Assembly (NCBI RefSeq): GCF_017814915.1
Contig: NZ_JAGIPZ010000015.1
Location: 25,980-89,979, forward strand
Direction of reading: 5' to 3'
Source: Herbaspirillum sp. LeCh32-8
Lineage (GTDB): Bacteria; Pseudomonadota; Gammaproteobacteria; Burkholderiales; Burkholderiaceae_D
DNA: 64,000 nucleotides
Shown here: positions 54,033 to 61,321 of the stretch, piece by piece
Layout: each line of letters starts with the position of its first letter
Numbering within the stretch: position 1 is the first letter of the stretch
Position numbers and translations under genes: made by a program
Notes under the pieces: model-generated
Told to the model about the DNA's origin: nothing
The model's input: only the letters and a program-made list of their open reading frames with translations
The model's database searches: none

Positions 54033-55214
54033 TCAGTGGATGCGTTCCAGGATGCTGACGTAGTTGGCCACCGCCGCGCCGCCCATGTTGAACACGCCGG
54101 CGTATTTGGCGTTGGCGATCTGCATGTCGCCGGCGTCGTGCGCGGCCTGCATCGCCGCCATCACGTGCATCGACACGCCGGTGGCGCCCACCGGGTGGCC
54201 CTTGGACTTCAGTCCGCCGGACGGATTGACCGGCAGCTTGCCGTCCTTGGCGGTGATGCCTTCGGCGATCACGCGCGCGCCCTGGCCGTGCGGCGCCAGG
54301 CCCATGGCTTCATATTCCAGCAGCTCGGCCACGGTGAAGCAGTCGTGGGTTTCCACCAGCGACAGGTCGTACAGATCCAGCTTGGCCGCGCCCAGCGCCT
54401 GCTTCCAGGCCAGCTCGGCGGCTTCGAAGCGGGTGGCGTCGCGGCGCGACAGCGGCAGGTAGTCGTTGACGTGCACCGCGGCGCGGAACTGCACCGCACG
54501 CGGCATCGATTTGGCCGCATCGGCGGCGCTGATCACCATGGCGGCGGCGCCGTCGGACACCAGCGAGCAGTCGGTGCGCTTCAACGGGCCGGCCACATAC
54601 GGGTTCTTGTCGGAGACGTTGCGGCAGAAGTCGAAGCCGAAGTCGCGACGCATGTGCGCGTACGGGTTGGACATGCCGTTCTTGTGGTTCTTGGCGGCGA
54701 TCATCGCCAGCGCATCGGACTGGTCGCCGAAGCGGTCGAAGTAGCTCTGCGCGATCTTGCCGAATACGCCGGCGAAGCCGCCGGGGATGCCGGCCTCTTC
54801 CTTGGCGTAGCAGGCCTTCAGCAGCACCTCGCCCACCTGCGGCGTGGCCAGCTCGGTCATCTTCTCGAAGCCGATCACCAGCACGTGCCTGGATTCGCCG
54901 GCCTTGATCGATTGCAGGCCGGAATGAATCGCCGCCGAGCCGGTGGCGCAGGCGTTCTCCAGGCGCACGGCCGGCTTGAAGCGCAGCTGCGGCAGGCTGT
55001 TGACCACCAGCGAGGAAGGGAAGTCCTGGTACAGGAAACCGGCGTTGAAGGTGCCCACGTGGATGGAATCGATGTCTTCCGGTTGCAGGCCGGCGTGTTC
55101 GATGGCGGCCTTGGCGACCTGACCGATCAGCACTTCGGGATCGATGCCGTCGAGCTTGCCGAATTGGGAATGATGCCAGCCGGTAATGCAGGGTGAGGAT
55201 GCAGAAGCAGTCAT
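54033..55214 (-). CDS. Thiolase-family acetyl-CoA acyltransferase (SCP2-like)
   Basis: The 393-residue protein has the nucleophile cysteine in ENACATGS and the histidine motif NPSGGLKSKGHPVGATG. The second catalytic cysteine of classical thiolases is not found where expected; the site reads GVFNMGGAAV. This pattern is that of SCP2/lipid-transfer-type thiolases. It would cleave or condense a beta-ketoacyl-CoA. It is the first gene of the leftward operon and faces the TRAP operon across a 750-bp regulatory region. Confidence 0.88.
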   Translation of the reverse strand: MTASASSPCITGWHHSQFGKLDGIDPEVLIGQVAKAAIEHAGLQPEDIDSIHVGTFNAGFLYQDFPSSLVVNSLPQLRFKPAVRLENACATGSAAIHSGLQSIKAGESRHVLVIGFEKMTELATPQVGEVLLKACYAKEEAGIPGGFAGVFGKIAQSYFDRFGDQSDALAMIAAKNHKNGMSNPYAHMRRDFGFDFCRNVSDKNPYVAGPLKRTDCSLVSDGAAAMVISAADAAKSMPRAVQFRAAVHVNDYLPLSRRDATRFEAAELAWKQALGAAKLDLYDLSLVETHDCFTVAELLEYEAMGLAPHGQGARVIAEGITAKDGKLPVNPSGGLKSKGHPVGATGVSMHVMAAMQAAHDAGDMQIANAKYAGVFNMGGAAVANYVSILERIH

Positions 55215-55608
55215 GTTGTAGGTCCTTGTAAGACTAGTCGATGGAACGCATCTCTTGCGGGTGAAGCGAGGAAAAGCGTTATGCGCTCCGGTTCACACCG
55301 GGCAATATGCAAAATCGGTGCCACTCGTCGGCGTCGCCTGCGGCGCGCTTTTTCACGGCGTGTACAGGCTCGTCGCGCGGCTCTTCCGGCCAGGCGTCGG
55401 CGTCGTTGCATCGGTGCGGCAGATGTCGGCGCGGCGCCTTGTCGGGCGTGTGATCCGCTGTTTGCCCGTCTCCTGCGAGGCCGGCGCAAAGGCGCGCCGG
55501 ATCTCGCGTTGTCATTGTTTTACTGATGGTGTTGCTGGTGCTGCGGCAGGTCTTGATGCTCTTCAGCGCAGGCGTGGCCGACGCTGACCACTTCAAGATA
55601 GCACGACT

Positions 55609-55622
55609 TTACGTTAACGTAA
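55609..55622. promoter_or_regulatory. Perfect 14-bp palindrome, operator candidate
   Basis: TTACGTTAACGTAA lies about 390 bp from the thiolase start and 340 bp from dctP. It resembles, from memory, operators of MerR-family LiuR-type regulators of branched-chain amino-acid and acyl-CoA catabolism. Confidence 0.55.
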
Positions 55623-55671
55623 GTCATTGCGCTGCAACATGCGCAGCGGCTGCATTTGCGGCTTGTACAAC

Positions 55672-55721
55672 TGTCGTCTCCTGCGACAGCGATGCGACAC
55701 TTGTGCGACAGGTGTCGCATC
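55672..55721. promoter_or_regulatory. TGCGACA operator array, 11-bp phased
   Basis: TGCGACA occurs at 55682, 55693 and 55704, exactly 11 bp apart, with the inverted copy TGTCGCA at 55713. A half copy TGTCG sits at 55672. GATGCGACAC (55691) and GTGTCGCATC (55712) form a 10-bp inverted repeat. Such phasing suggests several regulator dimers on one face of the DNA. Confidence 0.65.
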
Positions 55722-55964
55722 GCCTTGTGCATCATTTCCCATCAAATAAAGTGTTGCGGCAATCGCTCGCGCCCTTGTACAGGGCCGCCCTTATCGCAGA
55801 GAATACAGGCGCAATGCCGATGACAGGGAGGAGACGCCCGCGGCGCCGACGGAGGGTTGGCGGCTTGGCATCCAAATTGCTCTGTCGTTGTCAGGCAGTG
55901 TTGAAAACAACGGGAAGCCCCCGGGTTCAGCAGTTTCATATAACTACAAACAGGAGATAAACAG

Positions 55965-56999
55965 ATGGGACATCCCACTGGTAAGATCACGCGTCGCTCT
56001 TTTCTGAAGACCGCATCGGTGGCCTCGGCCGCCGCCGCTACCGGCCTGTATGGCACTTCCGCGCACGCCGCGGAGTTCACCTTCAAGTACGCCAACAACC
56101 TGCCGGTGTCGCATCCGATGAACACCCGCGCCAAGGAGATGGCCGCCAAGATCGCCGCCGACTCCAAGGGCCGCATCGAGCTGCAGCTCTACCCCAACAA
56201 CCAGCTGGGCACCGACACCGACATGCTGTCGCAGGTGCGCGCCGGCGCGATTGATTTCTTCACGCTGTCGCCGCTGATCCTGGGCACCCTGGTGCCGGCC
56301 GCGCAGATCTCCGGCATCGGCTTCGCCTTCAAGGACTACGACCAGGTCTGGGCGGCCATGGACGGCGAGCTGGGCGCCCACGTGCGCAAGCAGATCGAAG
56401 CCAAGTCGACCCTGTTCGCCTTTGAAAAGATCTGGGACAACGGCTACCGCCAGATCACCAACAGCACCAAGCCGATCAAGACCGCCGACGACCTCAAGGG
56501 CATGAAGCTGCGCGTGCCGCCGAGCCCGCTGTGGACCTCGATGTTCCGCGCGGTGGAATCGGCGCCGACCTCGATCAACTTCGCCGAAGTCTATTCCGCG
56601 CTGCAGACCAAGATCGTCGAAGGCCAGGAAAACCCGCTGGCGATTATCTCCACTGCCAAGCTGTACGAAGTGCAGAAGTATTGCTCCATCACCAACCACA
56701 TGTGGGACGGTTTCTGGTTCCTGGGCAACAAGAAGTCCTTCGAGAAGCTGCCCAAGGATCTGCAGGACATCATGACCAAGGCGATCAACGAAGCCGGCAT
56801 GAATCAGCGCGCCGACGTGCGCAAGCTCAACGACTCGCTGGTCGGCGAGATGCAGGGCAAGGGCATGGCCTTCAACGACATCGACGCCAGCTCGTTCCGC
56901 GCCAAGCTGCGCAGCGCCGGTTTCTACGCAGAGTGGAAGAAGAAGTTCGGCGACGAGCCCTGGGCCCTGCTGGAGAAGTACACCGGCAAGCTGGCTTAA
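55965..56999 (+). CDS. dctP: TRAP transporter substrate-binding protein DctP, Tat-exported
   Basis: The 344-residue protein starts with a twin-arginine signal (TRRSFLK, then a hydrophobic AAAA stretch and AHA), so it is probably exported folded through Tat. The rest is a DctP-type binding protein (RIELQLYPNNQLGTDTDMLSQV, GMKLRVPPSPLWTSMF, QTKIVEGQENPLAII). The arginine in LRVPPSP is the usual carboxylate-binding residue, so the ligand is probably an organic acid. It heads the TRAP operon, 29 bp before dctQM. Confidence 0.92.
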   Translation: MGHPTGKITRRSFLKTASVASAAAATGLYGTSAHAAEFTFKYANNLPVSHPMNTRAKEMAAKIAADSKGRIELQLYPNNQLGTDTDMLSQVRAGAIDFFTLSPLILGTLVPAAQISGIGFAFKDYDQVWAAMDGELGAHVRKQIEAKSTLFAFEKIWDNGYRQITNSTKPIKTADDLKGMKLRVPPSPLWTSMFRAVESAPTSINFAEVYSALQTKIVEGQENPLAIISTAKLYEVQKYCSITNHMWDGFWFLGNKKSFEKLPKDLQDIMTKAINEAGMNQRADVRKLNDSLVGEMQGKGMAFNDIDASSFRAKLRSAGFYAEWKKKFGDEPWALLEKYTGKLA

Positions 57000-57028
57000 G
57001 CCTGAGATAGTCGTCCAGGAGGTTGATG

Positions 57029-58909
57029 ATGGAAGCTGCAATGACTTACCGCGCGCCGGTAAACATGAACCCGGCCGCGCGTGCGCTGGTGGCGTTGAAC
57101 CGCATGGTGATGCATGTGGTCGGCGCCGTCGCCGCCGCGCTGGTCGTGGCCGAGACGGTGGTGCTGTTGACCGGCGTCATTTATCGCTACGCGCTGCACG
57201 ATCCGCTGGTGTGGTCCGATGAACTGGCGTCGATCCTGTTCATCTGGCTGTCCATGCTGGGCGCCGTGCTGGCGCTGGATCGCGGCGAGCACATGCGGCT
57301 GACCGCCATCATCAACAAATGCTCCGAAAAGGGCCGCGTCTGGCTGGAAACGGTCGCGGCCCTGGTGGTCTGCATCTTCGTGCTGATGGTGATCCACCCC
57401 GCGGTGGACCATTCGCTGGAACAGATGGCGATCACCACCCCCGCATTGGAAATCCCCGATGGATTGCGCGCCGCGGCCCTGCCGGTGGGCGCGATCCTGA
57501 TGCTGCTGGCGGCGGTCTCGCGCATGGCTGCCATGACCTCGATGCGCCTGCTGCTCTCGGCGCTGGCCGTGGTGGCGGTGATCGGCGGCGGCCTGTGGCT
57601 GGCCAAGCCGGCGCTGCTGGCCATGGGCAACTACAACCTGATCGTCTTCTTCGTGCTGCTGATCGGCGTGTGCGTGGCCGGCGGCATTCCCATCGCCTTC
57701 GCCTTCGGCACTGCGACCATGGCTTACCTGGCGCTGGCCACCAGCGCGCCGCTGATGATCGTGGTCAGCCGCATGGACGAAGGCATGTCCAGCCTGATCC
57801 TGCTGTCGGTGCCGCTATTCGTGCTGCTGGGCTCGCTGCTGGAAATGTCGGGCCTGGCCAAGACGCTGATCGACTTCATGGCCTCGCTGCTGGGCCACGT
57901 GCGCGGCGGCCTGCAATACGTGCTGCTGGGCGCGATGTTCCTGGTGTCGGGCATCTCCGGCTCCAAGGCGGCCGACATGGCGGCCATCGCCCCGGCGCTG
58001 TTCCCGGAGATGAAAAAGCGCGGCTCCAAGCCTGAAGAGCTGGTGGCGCTGCTGTCGTCCTCCGGCGCGATGACCGAAACCATTCCGCCCAGCCTGGTGC
58101 TCATCACCATCGGCGCGGTCTGCAGCGTATCGATCACGGCGCTGTTCATCGGCGGCCTGATGCCGGCGGCCATCGCCACCATCGCCATCGCCATTGTCTG
58201 CTGGATGCGCGCCCGCCGCGAACCCATGCCGGACGTCAAGCGCGCCCCGATGTCGCTGATCATGAAGACCATGATCGCCGCCATCCCCGCGCTGGCGCTG
58301 CCGATGCTGATCCGCGTGGCCGTCATCGAAGGCGTGGCCACCGCCACCGAAGTGGCGACCATCGGCGTGGCCTATACCATCGTGGTCGGCCTGATCATGC
58401 ACCTGTTCATGAAGCACCTGGACTTCAAGCGCCTGTACCCGATCCTGATCGAGTCGGCCGCCTTGTCCGGCGCCATCCTACTGATCATCGGCATGGCCAC
58501 CTCGATGGCCTGGGCGCTGACCCAGTCCGGCTTCTCGGCCAAGCTGGTGGCGCTGATGCAAGGCGTGCCGGGCGGTGGCGTGGGCTTCCTGCTGATCACC
58601 ATCGTCATCTTCATCGTGCTGGGCAGCTTGCTGGAAGGTATCCCCGCGATCGTGCTGTTCGGCCCGCTGCTGTTCCCGGTGGCGCGTTCGCTGGGCGTGC
58701 ATGACGTGCACTACGCCATGGTGGTGATCCTGGCCATGGGCATCGGCCTGTTCGCGCCGCCCTTCGGCGTGGGCTTCTATGCCGCCTGCGCGATCGGCAA
58801 GGTGTCGCCGGACGGCGTGTTCAACCGCGTGTGGGGCTACCTGGCCGCACTGGTGGTGGCGCTGCTGGTGGTGGCCTTCGTGCCCTGGATTTCCATCGGC
58901 TTCCTCTGA
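57029..58909 (+). CDS. Fused TRAP transporter permease DctQM
   Basis: About 626 residues combine the small DctQ part (four helices, residues 1-170, with WSDELASILFIWLSMLGA) and the large DctM part (from about 190, with GIPIAFAFGTATM, FLVSGISGSKAADMAAIAPALFPEM, and ETIPPSLVLITIG). Separate DctQ and DctM genes are more common, so this is a natural fusion. ATG 57029 lies 6 bp after AGGAGG; ATG 57026 is an alternative. It works with DctP to import an acid using the sodium gradient. Confidence 0.92.
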   Translation: MEAAMTYRAPVNMNPAARALVALNRMVMHVVGAVAAALVVAETVVLLTGVIYRYALHDPLVWSDELASILFIWLSMLGAVLALDRGEHMRLTAIINKCSEKGRVWLETVAALVVCIFVLMVIHPAVDHSLEQMAITTPALEIPDGLRAAALPVGAILMLLAAVSRMAAMTSMRLLLSALAVVAVIGGGLWLAKPALLAMGNYNLIVFFVLLIGVCVAGGIPIAFAFGTATMAYLALATSAPLMIVVSRMDEGMSSLILLSVPLFVLLGSLLEMSGLAKTLIDFMASLLGHVRGGLQYVLLGAMFLVSGISGSKAADMAAIAPALFPEMKKRGSKPEELVALLSSSGAMTETIPPSLVLITIGAVCSVSITALFIGGLMPAAIATIAIAIVCWMRARREPMPDVKRAPMSLIMKTMIAAIPALALPMLIRVAVIEGVATATEVATIGVAYTIVVGLIMHLFMKHLDFKRLYPILIESAALSGAILLIIGMATSMAWALTQSGFSAKLVALMQGVPGGGVGFLLITIVIFIVLGSLLEGIPAIVLFGPLLFPVARSLGVHDVHYAMVVILAMGIGLFAPPFGVGFYAACAIGKVSPDGVFNRVWGYLAALVVALLVVAFVPWISIGFL

Positions 58910-58975
58910 CCTCTTCACCAATGTCACCCGAGGCAGACCAATCATGCATTGCTGACACGGTAACGACTTAAAAAC

Positions 58976-59008
58976 GGCGGCCCCATCCTTCCCCCTCCCG
59001 GGGCCGCC
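58976..59008 (+). other. Intercistronic hairpin before the first SDR gene
   Basis: GGCGGCCCC (58976-58984) pairs with GGGGCCGCC (59000-59008). There is no T-run, so it may be a partial terminator or an mRNA-stabilising stem. Confidence 0.5.
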
Positions 59009-59026
59009 ATCATCCACGGAGACAAC

Positions 59027-59797
59027 ATGAATCAAAGCGATAGCGGCGCCCGCGTGGCGTTCGTGACGGGCGGAGCCATGGGTATCGGCGCCAGCATCAG
59101 TCGCCAACTGGCCGACAAGGGCTACACCGTACTGGTGGCCGACATCAACCTGGATGCGGCCGCCAAGACCGCCGACGCGCTGGTCGCGGCCGGCCGCAAG
59201 GCCGCCCCGGTGCAGGTCGACATGGGCAACCCGGACTCCATCACCCAGGCCTTCGCCGCCGTCGAGAAGGACTACGGCCGCTGCGACGTGCTGGTCAACA
59301 ACGCCGGCATCGCCAAGACCTACCCCTTCCTCGACTTCCCGATCGAGAACTGGCTGCAGACCATGAACATCAACGTCACCGGCGTGCTGGTGGCAGGCCA
59401 GGCGGCGGCGCGCCTGATGGTGAAAAACCGCTGGGGCCGCATCGTCAACATCTCGTCCATCTCGGGCATTCGCGCCGGCGCCGGCCGCACCGCCTACGGC
59501 ACCTCCAAGTCGGCCGTGATCGGCCTGACACGCCAGATGGCCATCGAGCTGGCCGAGCACGGCATCACCGTCAACAGCGTGGCACCGGGCCCGGTCGACA
59601 CCCCGATGACCCAGGCCATCCACTCGGAAGAAACGCGCCAGAGCTATTACCGCCTGGTGCCGATGCGCCGCTACGGCAGCACCGACGAGATCGCTTCCGC
59701 GGTGACCTTCCTCGCCTCGGACGACGCGTCTTACATCACCGGCCACGTGATTCCGGTCGACGGCGGGTTCGTCGCCGGCGGCGTGCTGGAAATCTGA
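59027..59797 (+). CDS. Short-chain dehydrogenase/reductase (FabG-like)
   Basis: The 256-residue SDR has the cofactor motif VTGGAMGIGASI, NNAG, the active serine in NISSISG, and the catalytic YGTSK. It likely oxidises a hydroxyacyl or hydroxy-acid intermediate with NAD(P). It starts the dehydrogenase pair, 26 bp before the second SDR, and lies downstream of the TRAP permease in the same direction. Confidence 0.92.
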   Translation: MNQSDSGARVAFVTGGAMGIGASISRQLADKGYTVLVADINLDAAAKTADALVAAGRKAAPVQVDMGNPDSITQAFAAVEKDYGRCDVLVNNAGIAKTYPFLDFPIENWLQTMNINVTGVLVAGQAAARLMVKNRWGRIVNISSISGIRAGAGRTAYGTSKSAVIGLTRQMAIELAEHGITVNSVAPGPVDTPMTQAIHSEETRQSYYRLVPMRRYGSTDEIASAVTFLASDDASYITGHVIPVDGGFVAGGVLEI

Positions 59798-59823
59798 ATT
59801 CGATAATCCACAGGAGACAGGCA

Positions 59824-60621
59824 ATGCAAAAACTGATGGAAGGCAAAGTCATCATCGTCACCGGCGCGGGGTCGGTTGGCGAAGGGTGGGGCAACGGCAA
59901 GGCGGCAGCGGCGCTGTACGCGCGCGAGGGCGGCAAGATCCTGGCGGTCGACCGCAGCATCGAGGCAGCCCAGGAGACCCAGGCGATCATCCGCAGTGAA
60001 GGCGGCGTGTGCGAGGTGATCGCCGCCGACGTCTCCAAGACGGCGGATGTGAAGGCCATTGCCGAGGCGGCCATGGATCATTTCGGCCGGGTCGACGTGC
60101 TGCACAACAACGTCGGCATTGCCGAGACCGGCGGCCCGGTCGAGACCAGCGAGGAGAGCTGGAACCGCCTGGTGGCGGTGAACCAGACCAGCCTGTTCCT
60201 GACGCACAAGTACGTGCTGCCGATCATGGAGCAACAGAAGAAGGGCGCCATCGTGAACATCTCCTCGCTGGCGGCCCTGCGCTGGATCGGTTTCCCTTAT
60301 CTGGGCTATACCGCGACCAAGGCGGCGATCCTGGCCTTCACAAAGAACGTGGCGATGCAGTACGCGCCGCTGGGCATCCGCGCCAACTGCGTACTGCCGG
60401 GCCTGATGGATACGCCGATGATCCGCGAGCCGCTCAAGGCGTCCTATGGCGGCAATATCGAAGAGATGCGGGCCAAGCGGCATGCGCAGTGTCCGATGGG
60501 GTTCATGGGGGATGCCTGGGATGTGGCGCATGCTTCGTTGTTCCTGGCGTCGGATAATGCGCGTTACATCACGGGCTTGGATTTGATTGTGGATGGGGGC
60601 TTGTCGTTGAAGGTGGCCTGA
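59824..60621 (+). CDS. Short-chain dehydrogenase/reductase with atypical glycine motif
   Basis: The 265-residue protein keeps the SDR catalytic YTATK, the serine in NISSLAA, and the NNVG motif. Its dinucleotide motif is unusual: TGAGSVGEGWGNGKA in place of TGxxxGIG, with extra residues between glycines. It is co-transcribed with the first SDR. Two SDRs with different cofactor loops fit consecutive oxidation steps, but this is inference. Its 3' end falls next to the repeat region. Confidence 0.9.
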   Translation: MQKLMEGKVIIVTGAGSVGEGWGNGKAAAALYAREGGKILAVDRSIEAAQETQAIIRSEGGVCEVIAADVSKTADVKAIAEAAMDHFGRVDVLHNNVGIAETGGPVETSEESWNRLVAVNQTSLFLTHKYVLPIMEQQKKGAIVNISSLAALRWIGFPYLGYTATKAAILAFTKNVAMQYAPLGIRANCVLPGLMDTPMIREPLKASYGGNIEEMRAKRHAQCPMGFMGDAWDVAHASLFLASDNARYITGLDLIVDGGLSLKVA

Positions 60622-60648
60622 GGCCGCAGTTTTGTTCGTCAGCACCGT

Positions 60649-60688
60649 CGTCGTCCCGCGCAGGGCGGGATCCAGCGTCGTTCGTTGT
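60649..60688 (+). repeat. Palindromic intergenic repeat
   Basis: CGTCGTCCCGCG-CAGGGCGGGATCCAGCG is a copy of the dispersed unit. Confidence 0.7.
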
Positions 60689-60771
60689 GCTTCTTCGGCG
60701 CTGACGTTCATTACCCAAGCAGCATCAAGCGTCGTCATTGGTCGCAAGACAGACTCGGCATCAATTGAATC

Positions 60772-60817
60772 CGTCGTCCCTGCGAAAGCAGAGACCCAGT
60801 GTCGTTTGTTGCGCTTC
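60772..60817 (+). repeat. Palindromic intergenic repeat
   Basis: It has the same unit with the longer 3' tail GTCGTTTGTTGCGCTTC, as partly seen at 60676 and, reversed, at 731. Confidence 0.72.
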
Positions 60818-60831
60818 ACTGGTGCTTGCTG

Positions 60832-60867
60832 GGTGTGCTAGGTGTGCTAGGTGTGCTAGGTGTGCTC
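60832..60867 (+). repeat. Four tandem 9-bp repeats
   Basis: GGTGTGCTA occurs three times, then GGTGTGCTC, immediately before the second structured element. A degenerate G-rich tract holds the same place before copy 1. Confidence 0.85.
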
Positions 60868-60868
60868 G

Positions 60869-61266
60869 GTAGTCTGCTCTTGCGACGTGCAGATGTGCCG
60901 GCTTTGTGTTTTTCTTTCTCCGGTCGGAGCGGAGCGCCGGGGGCGGCCCGGCAGCCGCTCACTTTTCTTGCTCCGCCAAGAAAAGTAAGCAAAAGAAGGC
61001 GGCCCCTAAAGTGCCAGCCCCTGCGGGGTACCCGTCGGAGCGCGCTGAAAAATGGGCAAGGCAAAGTCGCTGCGCTCCGCTTGCCTTGCTGATCCATTTT
61101 TCACCACGCTCCGCCGGCTGGCCCACAAGGGGAAATACCATCCGCCTCGCCTGCGGCATCGGGATTGGGGCTCGCCTGCGGCATCGGGATTGGGGCTCGC
61201 CTGCGGCATCGCGCTGTTTCTTCCTCGCCTGCGGCATCGATGTGTCGGCTCGCTATCTCACGCAAT
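60869..61266. repeat. Composite structured intergenic element, copy 2
   Basis: This copy has all the landmarks of the one at 44723. The hairpin is ACTTTTCTTG (60961-60970), loop CTCCGC, CAAGAAAAGT: two base pairs differ from copy 1, but both are exchanged on both arms. The long stem GAAAAATGG (61047) / CCATTTTTC (61094) and AAGGCAA / TTGCCTT is also kept. It ends in tandem 25-bp units at 61146-61211 and abuts a palindromic repeat at 61267. With the repeats it accounts for the 700-bp gap 60622-61321; no gene is supported there. Confidence 0.82.
61146..61211 (+). repeat. Tandem 25-bp repeat within element copy 2
   Basis: A 25-bp unit starting CTCGCCTGCGGCATCGGG occurs twice in full (61146-61170, 61171-61195) and once in part. 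Copy 1 has diverged versions of the unit. Confidence 0.85.
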
Positions 61267-61305
61267 CCGTCATCCCGGCGAAGGCCGGGATCCAGTGTCG
61301 TTCAT
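61267..61305 (+). repeat. Palindromic intergenic repeat
   Basis: CGTCATCCCGGCG-AAGGCCGGGATCCAGTG abuts the structured element and ends 17 bp from the stop codon of the LysR gene. Confidence 0.72.
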
Positions 61306-61321
61306 CTTCAGACGTCTCCGC

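Larger units (their letters stand above)
55215..55964. other. Divergent regulatory region between thiolase and TRAP operons
   Basis: No gene is supported in these 750 bp. Two operator candidates are given separately (55609-55622 and 55672-55721). I see no confident -35/-10 pair for either operon. The TRAP gene has the ribosome binding site AGGAGA. Confidence 0.6.

Noticed and set aside
61146..61211. Tandem repeats considered as a CRISPR array
   Set aside because: Units are directly adjacent with no spacers and no cas genes are present.
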